Below, piece by piece: positions 1 to 12,063 of a DNA stretch of 64,000 nucleotides. A program made the translations under genes and the position numbers. This DNA comes from Asparagopsis taxiformis (Eukaryota; Rhodophyta; Florideophyceae; Bonnemaisoniales; Bonnemaisoniaceae). Within the stretch, counting starts at the first letter, position 1. Each line of letters begins with the position of its first letter. The notes beneath the pieces were generated by a model that had not been told where the DNA came from, did not search any database, and saw only the letters and a program-made list of their open reading frames with translations. The stretch covers positions 62,001 through 126,000 of the forward strand of contig JALQPE010001976.1 in assembly GCA_030407315.1 (NCBI GenBank). The letters are read 5' to 3'.

Positions 1-9
1 ATCCGTTAT

Positions 10-2114
10 GTGGTTTTCAACGGCCCAATTCTATCGGATGACTCTCTCGACCATTCCGTCGCGCCTGAAATAGGTGTGCAGGAAAGGCGGACTAGGCGAA
101 AATCCTTGGAAGGGAATACTGCACCTCAACCACGACAACAATCCGCATCGTATGGTGATACTTCAAATGCTGCCATTGATCGCTCGGACGTGGTACAGAG
201 TCCAAATGTACTTACCCAACAGCAGACACAGGGCAGTCTGGAAATATCGGATCGTGTTAACGCTGAGGTCGGTGCTGCAACACAGGTTGGTGAAGAGGCG
301 ACAGGGAAAGCGGCAGATTCCGAAAGCGCAAAGCAGGTTACAACGGACCGCGCAGTGCCTACTGCGCCTACCGAGAACAATTCTTCGAAACCTGGAGATT
401 GTGAAGTTGGGGATGTGTTGCAGAAGAACGTAGGAACTCAAGAGCTTGAACCAACTGGTGCAAATCGAGGAAGAAATGACCACGGTGATGAAAATGACCT
501 GCAAAACCACCTAGCCCAGTGGCAGCCGGAAGTGCCACGCTCAGACCAGAGCAGGGTGGAAAGTCGCCGGCGAATATGTCAGTTGGTCATCCAAGAACTG
601 GTCGAGATGGTGAAGGAGGTCCTGAATCTAGGAAGAGCGATGGGTCTGGAACGAAAGATGTCCGCGAAGAATGTCCCGAACATTCTTCTGGAAGGACAAC
701 GGAGGACCCGATGAAAGGTGTACGAAATCAGGGTGATGGCACTGGAGACGCTATGTTATCTACAGCGGATGTCGGCCTACCTGTTTTACCTGAGCTGGAG
801 GACACGGAAACACCTGTTACCAGTTCTACGCCTAGGAAGTTGATGAAAGCCAAGCACAGCAGTGGTTTCGTGCCCTTAAAGGCAAAGCCGAGGAATACGG
901 AGACGCCGCCAATGATTCTACGATCCAAACGGAAATTGGTGGATGTCACCCCTCAAGAGGTTATTGACCTGGTGGGAGAGGATACCAGCAGGCCGCGGCA
1001 GAAGAAGAAGCAAAAGATGCGTGAAGACGCAAATTTGCAATCCGGCAAAGACGCTGCAGTCCACGCGGTTCAAGGAGGTCAGTATTCGGACAGGCAACAA
1101 AATGATGTCCCTGACAAAGATGTGGAGGAAGGTATAGAAGCGAAACTGCCTGTTATCATTCATCCCGACAGTCGAATGAAATACTATGTGAATGGGAAAC
1201 TGGTCGATACGCTTCGAGCCGAGGTCGCTGAAGCAGCAGCGAGTGCCTATTCGGCACAAAATGTTTCCGCTGAGTTTCTCTCGAGGGCTTATTTCCGAGA
1301 GAAACGAAATGAAATAGACTTGGTTGGGTTTACAATTCTGGACGGAATATTCAAGTCTTCTACTACTGCAGATGCGATCCACGAACTGCTCCTTCATTTT
1401 TCTGCGTTGTTTGAGGAACGTCTCGAGGATGCCAAGAAGAACTCTGAATCCGGTGACACCCGCAGAGATCCGGACTGGACACCGTGGTGCATGGCTATGA
1501 TGGATGGGAAAAACTCTGATGAAGAAGGTGAGAAGGGCAGAGGAATCTTTATAACAAAGCGGAAGAGCTTATGTGATGACCTCGAGGATAACAATAATAA
1601 TCTCTATCGGAAGAAGATGATTGTTGAGCTCGGTCTAGGTATTTGTGCGGAAGGTTTGGAATTGAGGACTAGTGGGAAGGACCCGATGGCCTTCCCCAGC
1701 ACTGGAACTACTTTAGTGCTGACTGGAGAGCGGACTAAACCTCGTGCTGGACATACAGACTATGAAGTGGGAATCGATGAAGTTAACAGTCCCCCTTCTC
1801 CGCCATCCTACTTCATGATGTCAAGCGGCGCAGATGGATTCGGCCTCGTGCTTGCACCCTACAGTCATGTCTGTTTATCCCATCCCAACAGAGAGTTATA
1901 CAGAGTTCCAATGAAGAGGTGTGAAGTACCACCATATTCTGTTCTTGTCTGCCGAGGGGATGTTTATCACCACGAGGAAGGCTTTGAGAGCGATAAGGGT
2001 CTTCAATACAAGTTCCCGATCCGATCTCACATATTCCTCAAAACTGAGCAGCATCAAAGTGAAGAAGGAGAATATGTCGTTGGACATTGGGAGGGCAATT
2101 CGAAATTGAAGTGA
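10..2114 (+). pseudogene. ParB/2OG-dioxygenase-like protein, C-terminal part, frameshifted
   Basis: Two overlapping open frames (10-714 and 519-2114) read as one gene broken by a frameshift between about 519 and 714. The first is hydrophilic and low-complexity, like the linker of the intact E1 homologue. The second, 531 aa, has a basic stretch with a VIDLVGED motif that resembles a SUMO-interacting motif. A domain shared with the 1215-aa E1 protein follows: PDSRMKYY, then TAGHTDYEVG-like HTD, SYFMMSSGADGF, SHVCL, VPPYSVLVCRGDVYHH and IRSHIFLK. The HxD, the distal H and a following basic residue fit the Fe(II)/2-oxoglutarate ligand pattern of dioxygenases, which is inferred rather than proven. 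The ParB-like half should lie before the window. AATAAA at 2171-2176 is a possible poly(A) signal. Confidence 0.6.
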
Positions 2115-3139
2115 TGAAGGGCATCTGTCCAGCCGTGTTGAAGCCTTAGTTGGGTATGAATCCGTAGAGTAATAAACACAATTCCAATAGAACATGATAA
2201 AAGAGATACTGCATGGATTCTTTATATAGTCAGATCAATTTCACAAATGTAACAAACACCACATGCAGAAAGCTATTCTCCACAGAAAGCTCTACCTACA
2301 GGAGCTGCAAATTCTAAACCTCTTCAGTAGATGCAAGAAACGATAGCAGATAGTAAAACCTGGTATTATATTACATCGTTCACTATCCCCGGTAAAATTT
2401 TCAGTTCCTGAGAACAGGAGTCTGGCCGGGTATAAAGTTGGGTGGGTGTAGACCAAGTGCACCAACCCCATTGCCTGGGGGTACTCCGGATAACCTCAGC
2501 CAATGGCGTTGGTGCACCTGGCTTTTGGGAGGCCAAAATAATACCGGGTATTATTTTGGGTCGGTATAGACCAAGTGCACCAACCCCATTGGCCGGTGGT
2601 AGCCGGATACCCTCGGCCAATGGCGTTGGTGCACCTGGCTTTTGGGAGGCCAAAATAATACCGGGTATTATTCCTAGTTTCTCAAGCCAGGTGCAGTGCA
2701 CTCATTGGCCGAAGCCCACTTATTCGTGGTTCATGTTGAATACAGACGCATTTGGTATGTACGCATCAGCTCCACGAGTTGGTGCAAAATGCTGGGAAGT
2801 ATGTGACTTCAGCATTATGTAGTTATTACTTGAGTGGTTTTGGGGTAATCACCATGACCAACTCGTACCTGTTTAGCCACTTTGAGTATGAACTCGTCGT
2901 ATAGCGATTGTATTTGGCCGCAGAAATTAACTGAATTTCGAGTATTACTCTTGATCTGAGTCAAGTGGTCTAGAAATAAACAAAAAATTGAAATCAGAGT
3001 TGAAACGGATTGTTCACGTTTGATCCTTTATCAGACTGCAGTAGCGAAATAAATCTATCTTAATCGTCTCTGTATCGTCGTTATCGGGGTCGTACACTCA
3101 ATCAAGCTTCTCTCCATTCCTGCTTTCCCTCATCCTTCA
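2115..3139. other. Intergenic region of E0 with palindrome array
   Basis: No gene is seen. It holds a possible poly(A) signal just after the upstream gene and the 118-bp palindromic repeats described separately at 2440-2715. The remainder up to the ATG at 3140 is AT-rich and presumably contains the promoter of the next gene. Confidence 0.5.
2440..2715. repeat. E0 palindromic intergenic repeats, 118-bp period
   Basis: A unit beginning GACCAAGTGCACCAAC at 2451 and again at 2569 (period 118) contains two nested palindromes. One is a stem of GTGCACCAACSCCATTGGC-type arms about 60 bp apart. The other is the short palindrome AATAATACCGGGTATTATT at about 2536-2556 and 2654-2672. A partial third stem ends near 2715. 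The TACC(G)GGTA core is shared with the second array of E0 and with the arrays of E1. Confidence 0.85.
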
Positions 3140-5972
3140 ATGGCTCCTCGCAATCGCTCCAAACCCTCTGCCCCCGCCCCTGCTCGCGCTTCGACAAGCG
3201 GTCGGGCCTCCGCTCGCTCTCGCGCCCTTCTCGCTCTCGCGCCCCTTCTCGCAGCCCTGGTCACGATAACTCTGTCACCGCCGAGGTTCAGTTGTCAGAC
3301 TGTCCCAAAGCTGACCACAGGCTGTCTCCCTTGGATTTGCACAGACCTCCCCTATTCTCTCGTCATATTAGGGAAGGGAGAGTGCTTGAGCTGAAGGAGA
3401 AGTTCCTGAGGGAAGGATTCACCTCCTCAATCTCCCGAATCCTTGCCTGCAAAATGCTCCTTCCCAGTGAAGGCAGCACAACCCCCACCCTTCAAACGTT
3501 CTACATCGATGGTGGCCATCGCGTTGCGGCTCTCCAGAAGTGCATTCGTGAAGACCCGGAAGGGCAACATCCGTATGCTGCTTCATTCAGGAACATCGAT
3601 GTGGCTTTGATCAGGCGCCGAGGGACAGAAGAAGTTTCCGATGAGTACTTCACACCTTTTGAAGTACTCGGGCTGTCCATTCAAGCAAACACACTCACAC
3701 ATGATGTTGCCCTTGTTTCTTTGGCAGACCGAGTGTGTTCTGTGGTCCAACTGCTCACGACCAAGGACATGCTGGGTGAACCGAATCGGAAGTGCATTCA
3801 GGTCATCATGGACAGCCAGTTGTCGATATCGAAACTGGGCTACCAAGCCATCAACAAGCACGTGACTGCTGCGAAAGGCTTCCGGACTGTGAACAACAAA
3901 GCGCTTGAGTTCTGGAGTTCTGGAGTTCTGGAGTTCCGTACCGAGCATGTTCACCAAGGAAATTCTCGCTGCGGAACAGGAAAGGGCCGTTAAAGAAGGC
4001 CGTGACATCAACGACGATGTCTTCAAGCAGTCCGTAGACATGTATGGCTGCAACATGGATCTCGTTTTCATGGCAGACTTCCGTCGCGGCTCGGAGTATC
4101 AGCAAAGGTTCATCTTGCTGATCACAGCTCTCTGGACACGCATGCGAGATCTGCGTCAGTTGAGTAGGACGACAAGAGGATTTGGTAATCCTTTCGTTCG
4201 TGTTTTAATTGAAGTGTTCAAGATGTCCGAGCCGGTTGCTGCTCACAAAAAGATGGAGCCTCCGCTCGAGCATTTCTACTCCGAGCTCAAGAACACTGGG
4301 TCAGGAAAGGAGACTGTTATTGCGAACAGTATTGCGGAGACCCTCCTGCACTTCAATACCGACGACAACAGAGGTACGAAGCATGCTCTCGTCTCCGACG
4401 AAATGTATGAGCAGCTTCGCTTTTCCACGGGCGTTGTGGACATGGAAGAAGACCAAAGGGTCATTGTTCACAATGAACAGCCATCTGAAGATGCGCCGAA
4501 GCCATCTACGCCCCAATCAGATGAGCCTTCTACCCCTTCTACCCGTTCTGGTCCTACTCCTCCTGCCCCTTCTACCCCTCCTGCTCCTTCTACCCCTCCT
4601 GCTCCTCGTGCTCATTCTACCCCTTCTACTCCTCCTACCCCTTCTACTCCTGCTCCTACTACCCCTCCTGCTCCTGCCACTTCCGTTCCTGCAGTTGAGC
4701 AGGCTCAAGGAACCCCTGATGCCACTGTGGCAGGTTCTGAGAAGCAATTGGGATCTGTTCTCCTCCGTCTCCCTCTCAATGCACCACCGCTTGCGGTGAA
4801 TGAGCCAGTCGAGACACTTCGCAGGTCGAAACGGCAGAGAACGGAGAGTTCACGGGTTGGCGACACATGAGGCAGAGTCGGAGGTAGAAGAGTCCGAAGA
4901 GCCCCTTCCGAAGCGCAGAAGACTGGAAGTTAACCGTACGGTTAAACGTTCAACCGAGGAGATTCCATTGTTCAGCGATGAGCAAGAAAATCCCCTCCCC
5001 GACAGGGTAGTCGATGAACGGATTATGGATATCCTCCCGAACACCATACCGTCAGACTCTAGGGTCAAGTACTATATCGACAGCAAGCTGTACGAAACAA
5101 TCCGACAGGAGATTTTGAGTGCAGCTGCTGCCGATATGAATTGTATAGCGTGCAGTGGTCCAGCTTGCTGTGCAGAGAAGTTCTTTGCAACAGCTAGGTC
5201 AACTCTCAATCTCTTGGGTGCCCATGTACTCAGTGGTATCTTCCGTTCTTCGACTGTGGGCAACGCAGCACATGAACTGTTCACGTTCTACGCCCAGAAG
5301 TTCAAACCTGTTCATTCTTCTGCTGAAGACAGTTCCAATGATCCCTGGCATCAGATTCGAAACAAGGGTGAGGTAACAGCAGAGCAACAGGCCTCTCGTT
5401 TGGGAAGGTTCTCTATCTCAAGGAAGAAGATTTGCGACGATCTCGAGCAGATGGATGAACATCAATTCAAGAACAAGATGATTCTCGAGGTCGGCAAAGC
5501 AATCTGTGCCGAGCTAATGTACTTGGGCCTAGGAATCCATGAGCCTGTGGCCTTTCCTAAAACCGGTTTACGTCTTTTGCTGACCTCTGATGGTGCTCCA
5601 GATCAAGACTTGCACACAGACCTACCGGTGGTCATCAATGATTCCGATTTCCCACCTGGAAGATCGTACTTTCTGATGGCAAGCGCGGCTGATGGGTTCT
5701 GGCTTCGTGGAGCGTATTTCAGCCACGTCTGTTTGACGCGTGCAGACGCTGAGAAGTACAAGACGCCTGTTATGGACATCTACGTGCCACCGTATTCTCT
5801 CTTCATCGGTCGTGGTGACTTCTACCATGGAGGCAAAGGATTCAGTAGTTCAGCGGAAAATCGCCTAACATATGGTCTTCCGGTTCGTCATCTCTACCTT
5901 TTAAGTGACGAAGAAGAATTGGCGGATGCTATCGAAACAGTCAACTACTGGGATGCACCTAGTGCGCGATAA
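3140..5972 (+). pseudogene. ParB-2OG dioxygenase-like protein, three frameshifts
   Basis: This is a near full-length homologue of the intact E1 protein at 24285-27932, split over frames 3140-3394, 3292-3993, 3905-4870 and 4800-5972. The ATG at 3140 is chosen because it opens the first frame. The N-terminal half has a ParB/sulfiredoxin-like motif, YIDGGHRVAAL (near 3507-3535), followed by a conserved helical region. A Pro/Ser/Thr-rich linker (4500-4690) follows, then the dioxygenase-like domain with LHTDLPV, VPPYSLFIGRGDFYHGG and PVRHLYLL. The first frameshift lies in a CGCTCTCGCGCC-type simple repeat near 3215-3255. The second is an expansion of the 8-mer GAGTTCTG at about 3906-3937, giving 16 extra bases. 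The third is near 4800-4870. A dead gene is most likely; sequencing error cannot be excluded at the homopolymers. Confidence 0.75.
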
Positions 5973-6832
5973 TCTGCAAGAATACTGCTTTGCCTCTCCC
6001 TCTACAGGCAGCATCTGCTAATCCTAAGCTAGCTTCGGTAGTATACTTCCTTTACCACAACTAAATCTACTCCTATTCATGACTTTGAAAATATTAGCAC
6101 GGTCAGTCTACTGCACTATTAGAGTTCCTCTACCTCTCACCCCGCATAGCTTCTACACCCTACATCGTACAGACTGATCTCTTTTCCTTTCCTACATGCA
6201 TGGCACAGTTTTGCAAGACTGCCACAATTCCACATCACTCGAGTAACCAAGGTCTTGGATTGTTCTTCTTAGTATACTAACTATAGTTGAGATGCAAACC
6301 TGGCAGCCAATGGCAAAGCCCAGGTGCAGAAATTCCATTGGCTGCCGCTGCGTTCATGACAGCCAATGGCAGAGCTGCACTTGGGCTGGCCACACCCAAA
6401 ATAATACCCGGTATTATTTTGGCATGGCAAAGCCCAGGTGCAGCAATTCCATTGGCTGCCGCTGCGTTCATGACAGCCAATGATAGTGCTGCACTTGGGC
6501 TGGCCACACCCAAAATAATACCCGGTATTATTTTGGCATGGCAAAGCCCAGGTGCAGCAATTCCATTGGCTGCCGCTGCGTTCATGGGAGCCAATGGCAG
6601 AGCTGCACTTGGGCTGGCCACACCCAAAATAATACCCGGTATTATTTTGGCATGGCAAAGCCCAGGTGCAGCACTATCATTGGGCGTGGGCTGACTGGCA
6701 CCGCTCAGCAAATGAAAGTCTGTTATTATCGCTCAGGTAGATTGTAGTATTACAACGTTGTACGAGTTCAGATGCAAGACTTTTTATTGCTGATGGTACT
6801 TTTGATATCTGTAATTGGACGCCTAAACTGTC
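5973..6832. other. Convergent intergenic region of E0
   Basis: The two flanking genes end towards each other here. Apart from the 114-bp palindromic repeats at 6295-6690, nothing coding is seen. Open frames crossing the array on both strands are repeat artefacts. Confidence 0.6.
6295..6690. repeat. E0 palindromic intergenic repeats, 114-bp period
   Basis: Three near-identical 114-bp units start at 6315, 6429 and 6543 (AAAGCCCAGGTGCAG), with a partial fourth at 6657. Each unit has an outer stem (CCAGGTGCA...CATTGGC against GCCAATGG...TGCACTTGGGCT) and the palindrome AATAATACCCGGTATTATT, with centres near 6409, 6523 and 6637. The layout matches the array at 2440-2715, with the central base C instead of G, which is the same palindrome read from the other strand. 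Confidence 0.9.
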
Positions 6833-9800
6833 CTACTTCTCTGCAGTCCAGTAGCGCGATCCATAGTCAACGAATATCTCTTCCCCAGCTCGAACATCTA
6901 CTACAACCTGCGCTAGGATGAGATCAGGTTTTGCTACTGCATACTTGAAGTCGCAAGTAGGATTGACGTCTTTGTGAACTCGGAACTCCGCATTTTTTCT
7001 GCGTTGCACATTTGCAACTCTCTCCATTCCGTCAATGGTCCTACTGTCGTTGAGGTAGCTGCAGACATTGTATTCCGCTGTTACAAGATATATCTTGTCG
7101 ACCGGTGCTTCTTCTCCGATGACACTGGTCTCCATCTCCATGTTGAAGTTTGGAATCTTTCACCAGTACAACCGAACCCGTCCGGTCCGTACAAGCGACT
7201 GCGTTGCGGTTCATTCTCCCCAATCTTCCCGTATAAAATTGTCCCATTATACCATCCAAAAACAGAGCCCCTCTCTAAATCTTCTGCGGCAAAAACCCCC
7301 AATCCTCCCTCTCGAACTGTCGATGCAGCAACAATAACGTTGTGAAAGGAGGCATCTACTGCAAGCATCATCTCAGGGTCAACGGAGAAAACCTTGCCTA
7401 AATCTTCTACGCCCCATTCATTCATTGGGACTTCGGCAAGTCTTCGGAGCATGCTTTGATCCCGCGCAACAGAGGAGACAAATCGCAACATATGCAGTGG
7501 TAGTGAAGATACCGACGGGAATCCATCAGGCGCATCACTTCGATGTCGAAGTCTTTCACTTCCTACATTGCTCCTTATCGAGTAATTCCATTCTTTGTTA
7601 GCGAGAATACTCGATATGTCATTTTTGGTTGCCTCCCCAAAAACTCCATCTCGACCTTGCCTAACAAAGCAATCCAGCAACAACGGCTGAGCTGATCCAT
7701 GGCATGTGGCGTCTTTTTCACATCCAATAAACTTGCGATACAGACCATCTCTCATTGTCATGCAAGCTATTGCAGTAGAATACGTTCCGGAGAATAGATC
7801 TACCACAATGTCTCCTGGCTTTGAAAACCTTGAAATAAGCTCTCGAAGTATGGACAGAGGCTTCTGCTCCGCACGTAGCCTTTTGTCTTCGAAGTTCAAT
7901 GACTCACCAGGTCCGAGCTTTGGGCAGTTGTCGATTGCGTTCACGTACCCTGGATGTCGTGAAAGGTCACGGTTATGCAAAGAATAATCAACCATTTCAA
8001 ACGCGGCAGCTCCCATCCCACGTTTGAAACTGTGCACAACAAACTCGTGAATGTTGTGTAATGAACACGATTTGTTCATTGGGTTTTGGATGAATACGTA
8101 GGGACGACGGCTTAGAATGAGAGGAACATCGTCTGTACGCATGGATTGTTCCCCGCTTTCTGCATTTTGAAGAGCTTCTCCCCACCCAACCAACTGTTTG
8201 ATACTGGAAAATATCAGGGCATGTCCTCCAGGGCGCAGCATTCGAGAAATGTCCTTTCCAGTACGAAACATTTGTGCGCTATTGATGTCATCATAGTCTG
8301 AATTGGTCTTGCCTTTCTCCCTCCGCGTGTTGAAGGGTGGATCGGTGAGCACAAGTTGTGCTTGTCCATCAATAGTATTCCCTGAAAGCATGCCAATGGA
8401 ATCAGTGTTAACCTGGTGCACTAACCTCGAGGCTGTACAGTTGTAAGCCACGCAAAATCTCTTCATGACCTTTTTCAATTGCACAATATGATCCGGTACC
8501 CCCTCTTCCTCACCCACTGCCTCCGCTGACGGTGTATCCTCCGCAACATCTTGCATAACCGTGTCCATTGCGGACGAAGCCCTCCCATCCATGCTGGATG
8601 TATACTGGGATCCAGAGTCATTGGTAGGTTTCCTTCCACCTGTACCTAAACGGCGAGTGCTGTGCTGCATTGATTCATTCGACTCAAGACGATCTCTTTC
8701 TCGAGAAAGAGATCTGGATGCTGCGTTGCGCTGTTCAGTCTCGTAGAGAATTTTCAAGTCGGAGACATCAACTGGCTTCACACGCATTTCACGGTTCCAG
8801 TTCTTCCATACCTTGAGTCTTTCGTGACCATCCAATGCGATGGATTGTTCAATTCTTGCTTCGATGAAGGCGTTCAATCCGAACCGGTCAGGCTGATGGA
8901 AAATTTAGTGCGCAGCCCTTCCATCTGGTTCGTACTTGATCCGAATACATCAATGCCTATCATACAGTCATACACAGACCCTAGTACGGCTTCTGTCAAA
9001 GACCTCAACCTAGCATCAACAGAGATATCCAAAGTGCCTGGATAACCTGCATTCTCGCGGACTTTCACTACCGGGGACGGAAGCAGAAGATCTGAGTAGT
9101 GGTCAGGATGTGCCCACCCGTCAGTACGATTAGCAAGACAGATGAATTGGAATTTCTCAGAGTCGAAAACCATGTATGGGCGACACATCATGTAGGCGCT
9201 TTCGAAGCCCAGAATCATCGCTGTTGTATCCCAGGCAGACATGACCCTTTCCAAAACGACACCCACAGACTCTCCGTTTGCTCTTGTGCGCTGGAAAGGG
9301 GCGAATGTAGAAGTCTCTGTATCCCTCCCAGTTCTACGACGCTTCCTACACCGGCGAATGGGTGCATTTCTGCGTCTAGTGAGGGCAATGTGCACAAATG
9401 AAATCATAAACATCAGCCTTCCAAATACTTTGTCTTCTTCTGTTGATGTTCTACCCTGTGCACTTCTTCCAGAACGAAAATACTCACACGTGAGGACTTC
9501 GCGACACAATGGAGAAGCAATTTCACCACTTGTAGACATCCCAAACAACTGCTCGCCGACTGATGCTCTTTTCTCGAGAGATGTGGGAAACTCCTTCATC
9601 GCAAAATTGTTCTGAACTTCCACCGGCCTTCCCCATACAATACAGAACAACTGCCACAGACAGCGAACCATTTTGGGATTGGGTTCTTCTATGCGACTGT
9701 AGGGGCGAAGCACACGAAGAATTGACAAGCAACTCTCGTACTGTGGCTGCCTCAGCACAGTTTCTGCCAAATCTTCGCGCTGAGATCCCACGGCGAGCCA

Positions 9801-10340
9801 TCGCCTAATGGATGGCATATTCACGTCGCGAATTGTAACCATGCTTGAGCTTCCTTGTTTTTCACCTGCGTTTCGCTCCCAGTACCCATCTATAAGATCC
9901 AAAGTAAGATTCAGGTACTCAATGAAAGTCATCCTCTTCTGCCTGGATGCCATATCGTTCGCGTTTGATGCTTTCACACTATCTAGAAGGAAAGCAGCAC
10001 TTGTAATCGGAGATATGTCGACTTCTTCTTCAATCATAGGAACAGTGAAATCACGCGGAAGCTCACCGTTCTCTATGAGCTTGATTACAGCTTTCGAACG
10101 ATGCGCACCATCCAGCACCTCTACCTCACCGGCAATGATCCGACCGGTAATTGGGTTGTTGTCATTGTAGCCGTAAACATGAATGCTCTCGGCAATAACA
10201 TCGACGTGCCTGTAGTCGATTTCTCGAATCTCGACATATCTTTTGATCTTGAATGGGTCGATGTGCAATAGCCCATTGCGCCGCTCACCATGAAGGGGAC
10301 GCCGAGAGGTGCTCGCTGGATTTCTCTTCTCAGAGGCCAT
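6833..10340 (-). pseudogene. ParB-DNA methyltransferase-SET fusion, two frameshifts
   Basis: Three frames on the minus strand (8874-10340, 7081-8877, 6833-7141) together match the intact E1 protein at 18725-22192 from end to end. The first has the ParB-like motif VLDGAHRSKAV. The second has the amino-methyltransferase motif IV, LTDPPFNTRRE, then VLRPGGHALIFSS, then motif I, VDLFSGTYSTAIAC: the beta-class order seen in N6-adenine/N4-cytosine DNA methyltransferases. It continues into the start of a SET domain (GGLGVFAA, GWYNGTILY). The third completes SET (NVCSYLNDSR, GEEIFVDYGSRYW). Single-base frameshifts lie near 8895-8925, in an AAATTTT run, and near 7130-7155. The catalytic motifs are still readable, so decay is recent. 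A 24-bp perfect palindrome sits at 8691-8714 in the linker. Confidence 0.85.
8691..8714. repeat. 24-bp perfect palindrome inside the methyltransferase pseudogene
   Basis: GATCTCTTTCTC followed at once by its exact reverse complement. It lies in the low-complexity linker between the ParB-like and methyltransferase parts and keeps the frame (encoding SLSRERDRL-type residues). It resembles the other short perfect palindromes of the window. Confidence 0.9.
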
Positions 10341-11071
10341 CGAGAAATAGATTCTTCACCTCAATCAGCCACCAGCAGAAAACAATCTTCTCTCCTACCT
10401 GCCGTTAAAAACCTTCGGCAACAATCTTGATAAACCTTAAATGCACAGTTAAAGAGTTAACCTGAATATTTTCAGGTATACTTTGGCTAGGTAGGGTACG
10501 TAATGAGGAATAATTAGGTTCTTCGGCGGCCTTTCAATACAATTATTTCGCCAACGGACATTTCCATTTTTGTTTTGAATTTGAAGTCCCCTCGAGAGAT
10601 TGAGTTTGAAATCTGCCATCGGAGATTTCAAAACCAATCTCTTGAGAGGACTTCATCTTCTGTTCGAACTTGTAGACTCGTTCTTACAACCAGTATATAA
10701 ATATACACATTGATTTCACTGCATCATTCTCGATCCCTGCGTCTGTTTATACATAGACGTCTAGGTTCCGTTATATTGCCACAGCGAAAAATACACCCAA
10801 TCTACTGGTAATGGCTTCGAGCAGCTCGGAATAAGATCTTTATTATATGGTGATGAATGTTCAAGAGAGATGATCATCACGATGTTGGTCTCCCATGTCG
10901 CTTGGGACAGTTGTTAGTAATTTATAACCGTTACGAGTTATGCAAGTATAAAAATAGTAACCTACCAATTTTCTCTCTATCATTCCACACGGATACAAGC
11001 TGTACAGTTTCGTCATCTTTCCTGTTTCCTCAGTCGATACCTCTTCCATTCTTTTCCTGGGAATACCCATT
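10341..11071. promoter_or_regulatory. Divergent intergenic region between methyltransferase-SET and Tudor-like genes of E0, with hairpin
   Basis: The flanking genes point away from this 731-bp gap, so it should hold both promoters, as does 18212-18724 in E1. It contains a long imperfect inverted repeat, with arms at about 10583-10617 and 10621-10654 (GAAGTCC...GAGAGATTG...TTTGAAATCT), nearly without a loop. No coding sequence is supported. Confidence 0.5.
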
Positions 11072-12063
11072 ATGCAAGACCCAACAGACTTTGTCTCCGA
11101 AGGATCAGTCATTGAAGTAGAATGGAGTTTACAAACGAGAGGAAGGAAACAGAAAAATGTTTGGTGGGGCGCCAAAGTTTTGAGTACTGCCAAGCCGGAC
11201 GCGTCCGGAGAACATCGTTTGACTGGAAACTTGTTTGTTACGCTGCAATATCAATCTGAACACGGTTTCGACCAGTCAGTCTCTACAGCAAAATTATTCA
11301 AGAACAATTCGCTGCTGGACATTGACTCTGGAAACATGCTTCGTTGGAGGTTTGGAGAGCAACTAGCACTAGAGCAGACGATCTCGTCTGCGGGTGAAGA
11401 CAGTTTCCATAAAAAAGACTGCAAACAAACATGTTGAGTCGATCCAAGTCCGAGCCGCGCTTAGTTTGCGATGAGAGTCCTCCTGGTCCTAACATCAATG
11501 AGGACATATCCAAGCTGTTTCAAAAGGTATCCTACCTCGAAAGGCAGATTCTCAACTGTCGCGGTTCATCAAGCGCTACTGGACCCATCTTCGGAAACAT
11601 TGTGTGCGACTAGCTGTTCCAGAGAGTTGGCTTAAAACTGGACAAACCCCTGTCCTCCAAAATCACGAAGTCTGAAACATGCCGGGAAGTGAGCTCCCTG
11701 GTGCAAGACTATGTGACGGCAAGAGCAGATTGCTCGCTTGAACAGTTTTTACAACTTTCCAGGCTATGCGAAGAGAAGAACGACCCAAACACAATTTTCC
11801 TGCCGAGCGTCGAGGCGGTTCGAATTTCAACTGGGAGAGATAAAGAGCTATCGATCCACTTTGGAACATACTATGACCTCTGCAATACTTTAGCCCCTTC
11901 CATGTCTACATGCACGAACTCTACTATCCTCAAGTGGAAGAAAACACGACACGATTCTGGGTCTTCTGTCATTAGAGTTTTGGGAACTCTAGCAGACAGT
12001 GCTTCAGAAGAAACACTGATTTCCAGTAATTCAGAAAAAAATATTTATATCAGAAAAGTTTAA
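11072..12063 (+). pseudogene. Tudor/SH3-like protein, broken copy
   Basis: ATG at 11072. The first frame (to 11437) starts VIEVEWSLQTRGRKQKNVWWGAKV and continues LQYQSEHGFDQSVSTAKL, which matches the N-terminus of the intact E1 protein at 16850-18211 in spacing and in its WW, GRK and EHGFD residues. A frameshift near 11431 moves to a second frame, which ends in a stop at about 11611. Codons after the stop match the E1 protein (LFQRVGLKLDKPLS, ARADCSLEQF, TIFLPSVEAV, SSVIRVLG) up to 12063. It is therefore one ancestral gene with one frameshift and one stop. Relative to E1 it is also shortened at the C-terminus. Confidence 0.65.

Noticed and set aside
4209..4799. Leu/Pro-rich frame in another register
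   Set aside because: It is a shadow of the Pro/Ser/Thr-rich linker of the dioxygenase-like pseudogene.
6277..6747. Small repetitive proteins on both strands
   Set aside because: These frames simply follow the 114-bp palindromic repeats and mirror each other on the two strands.
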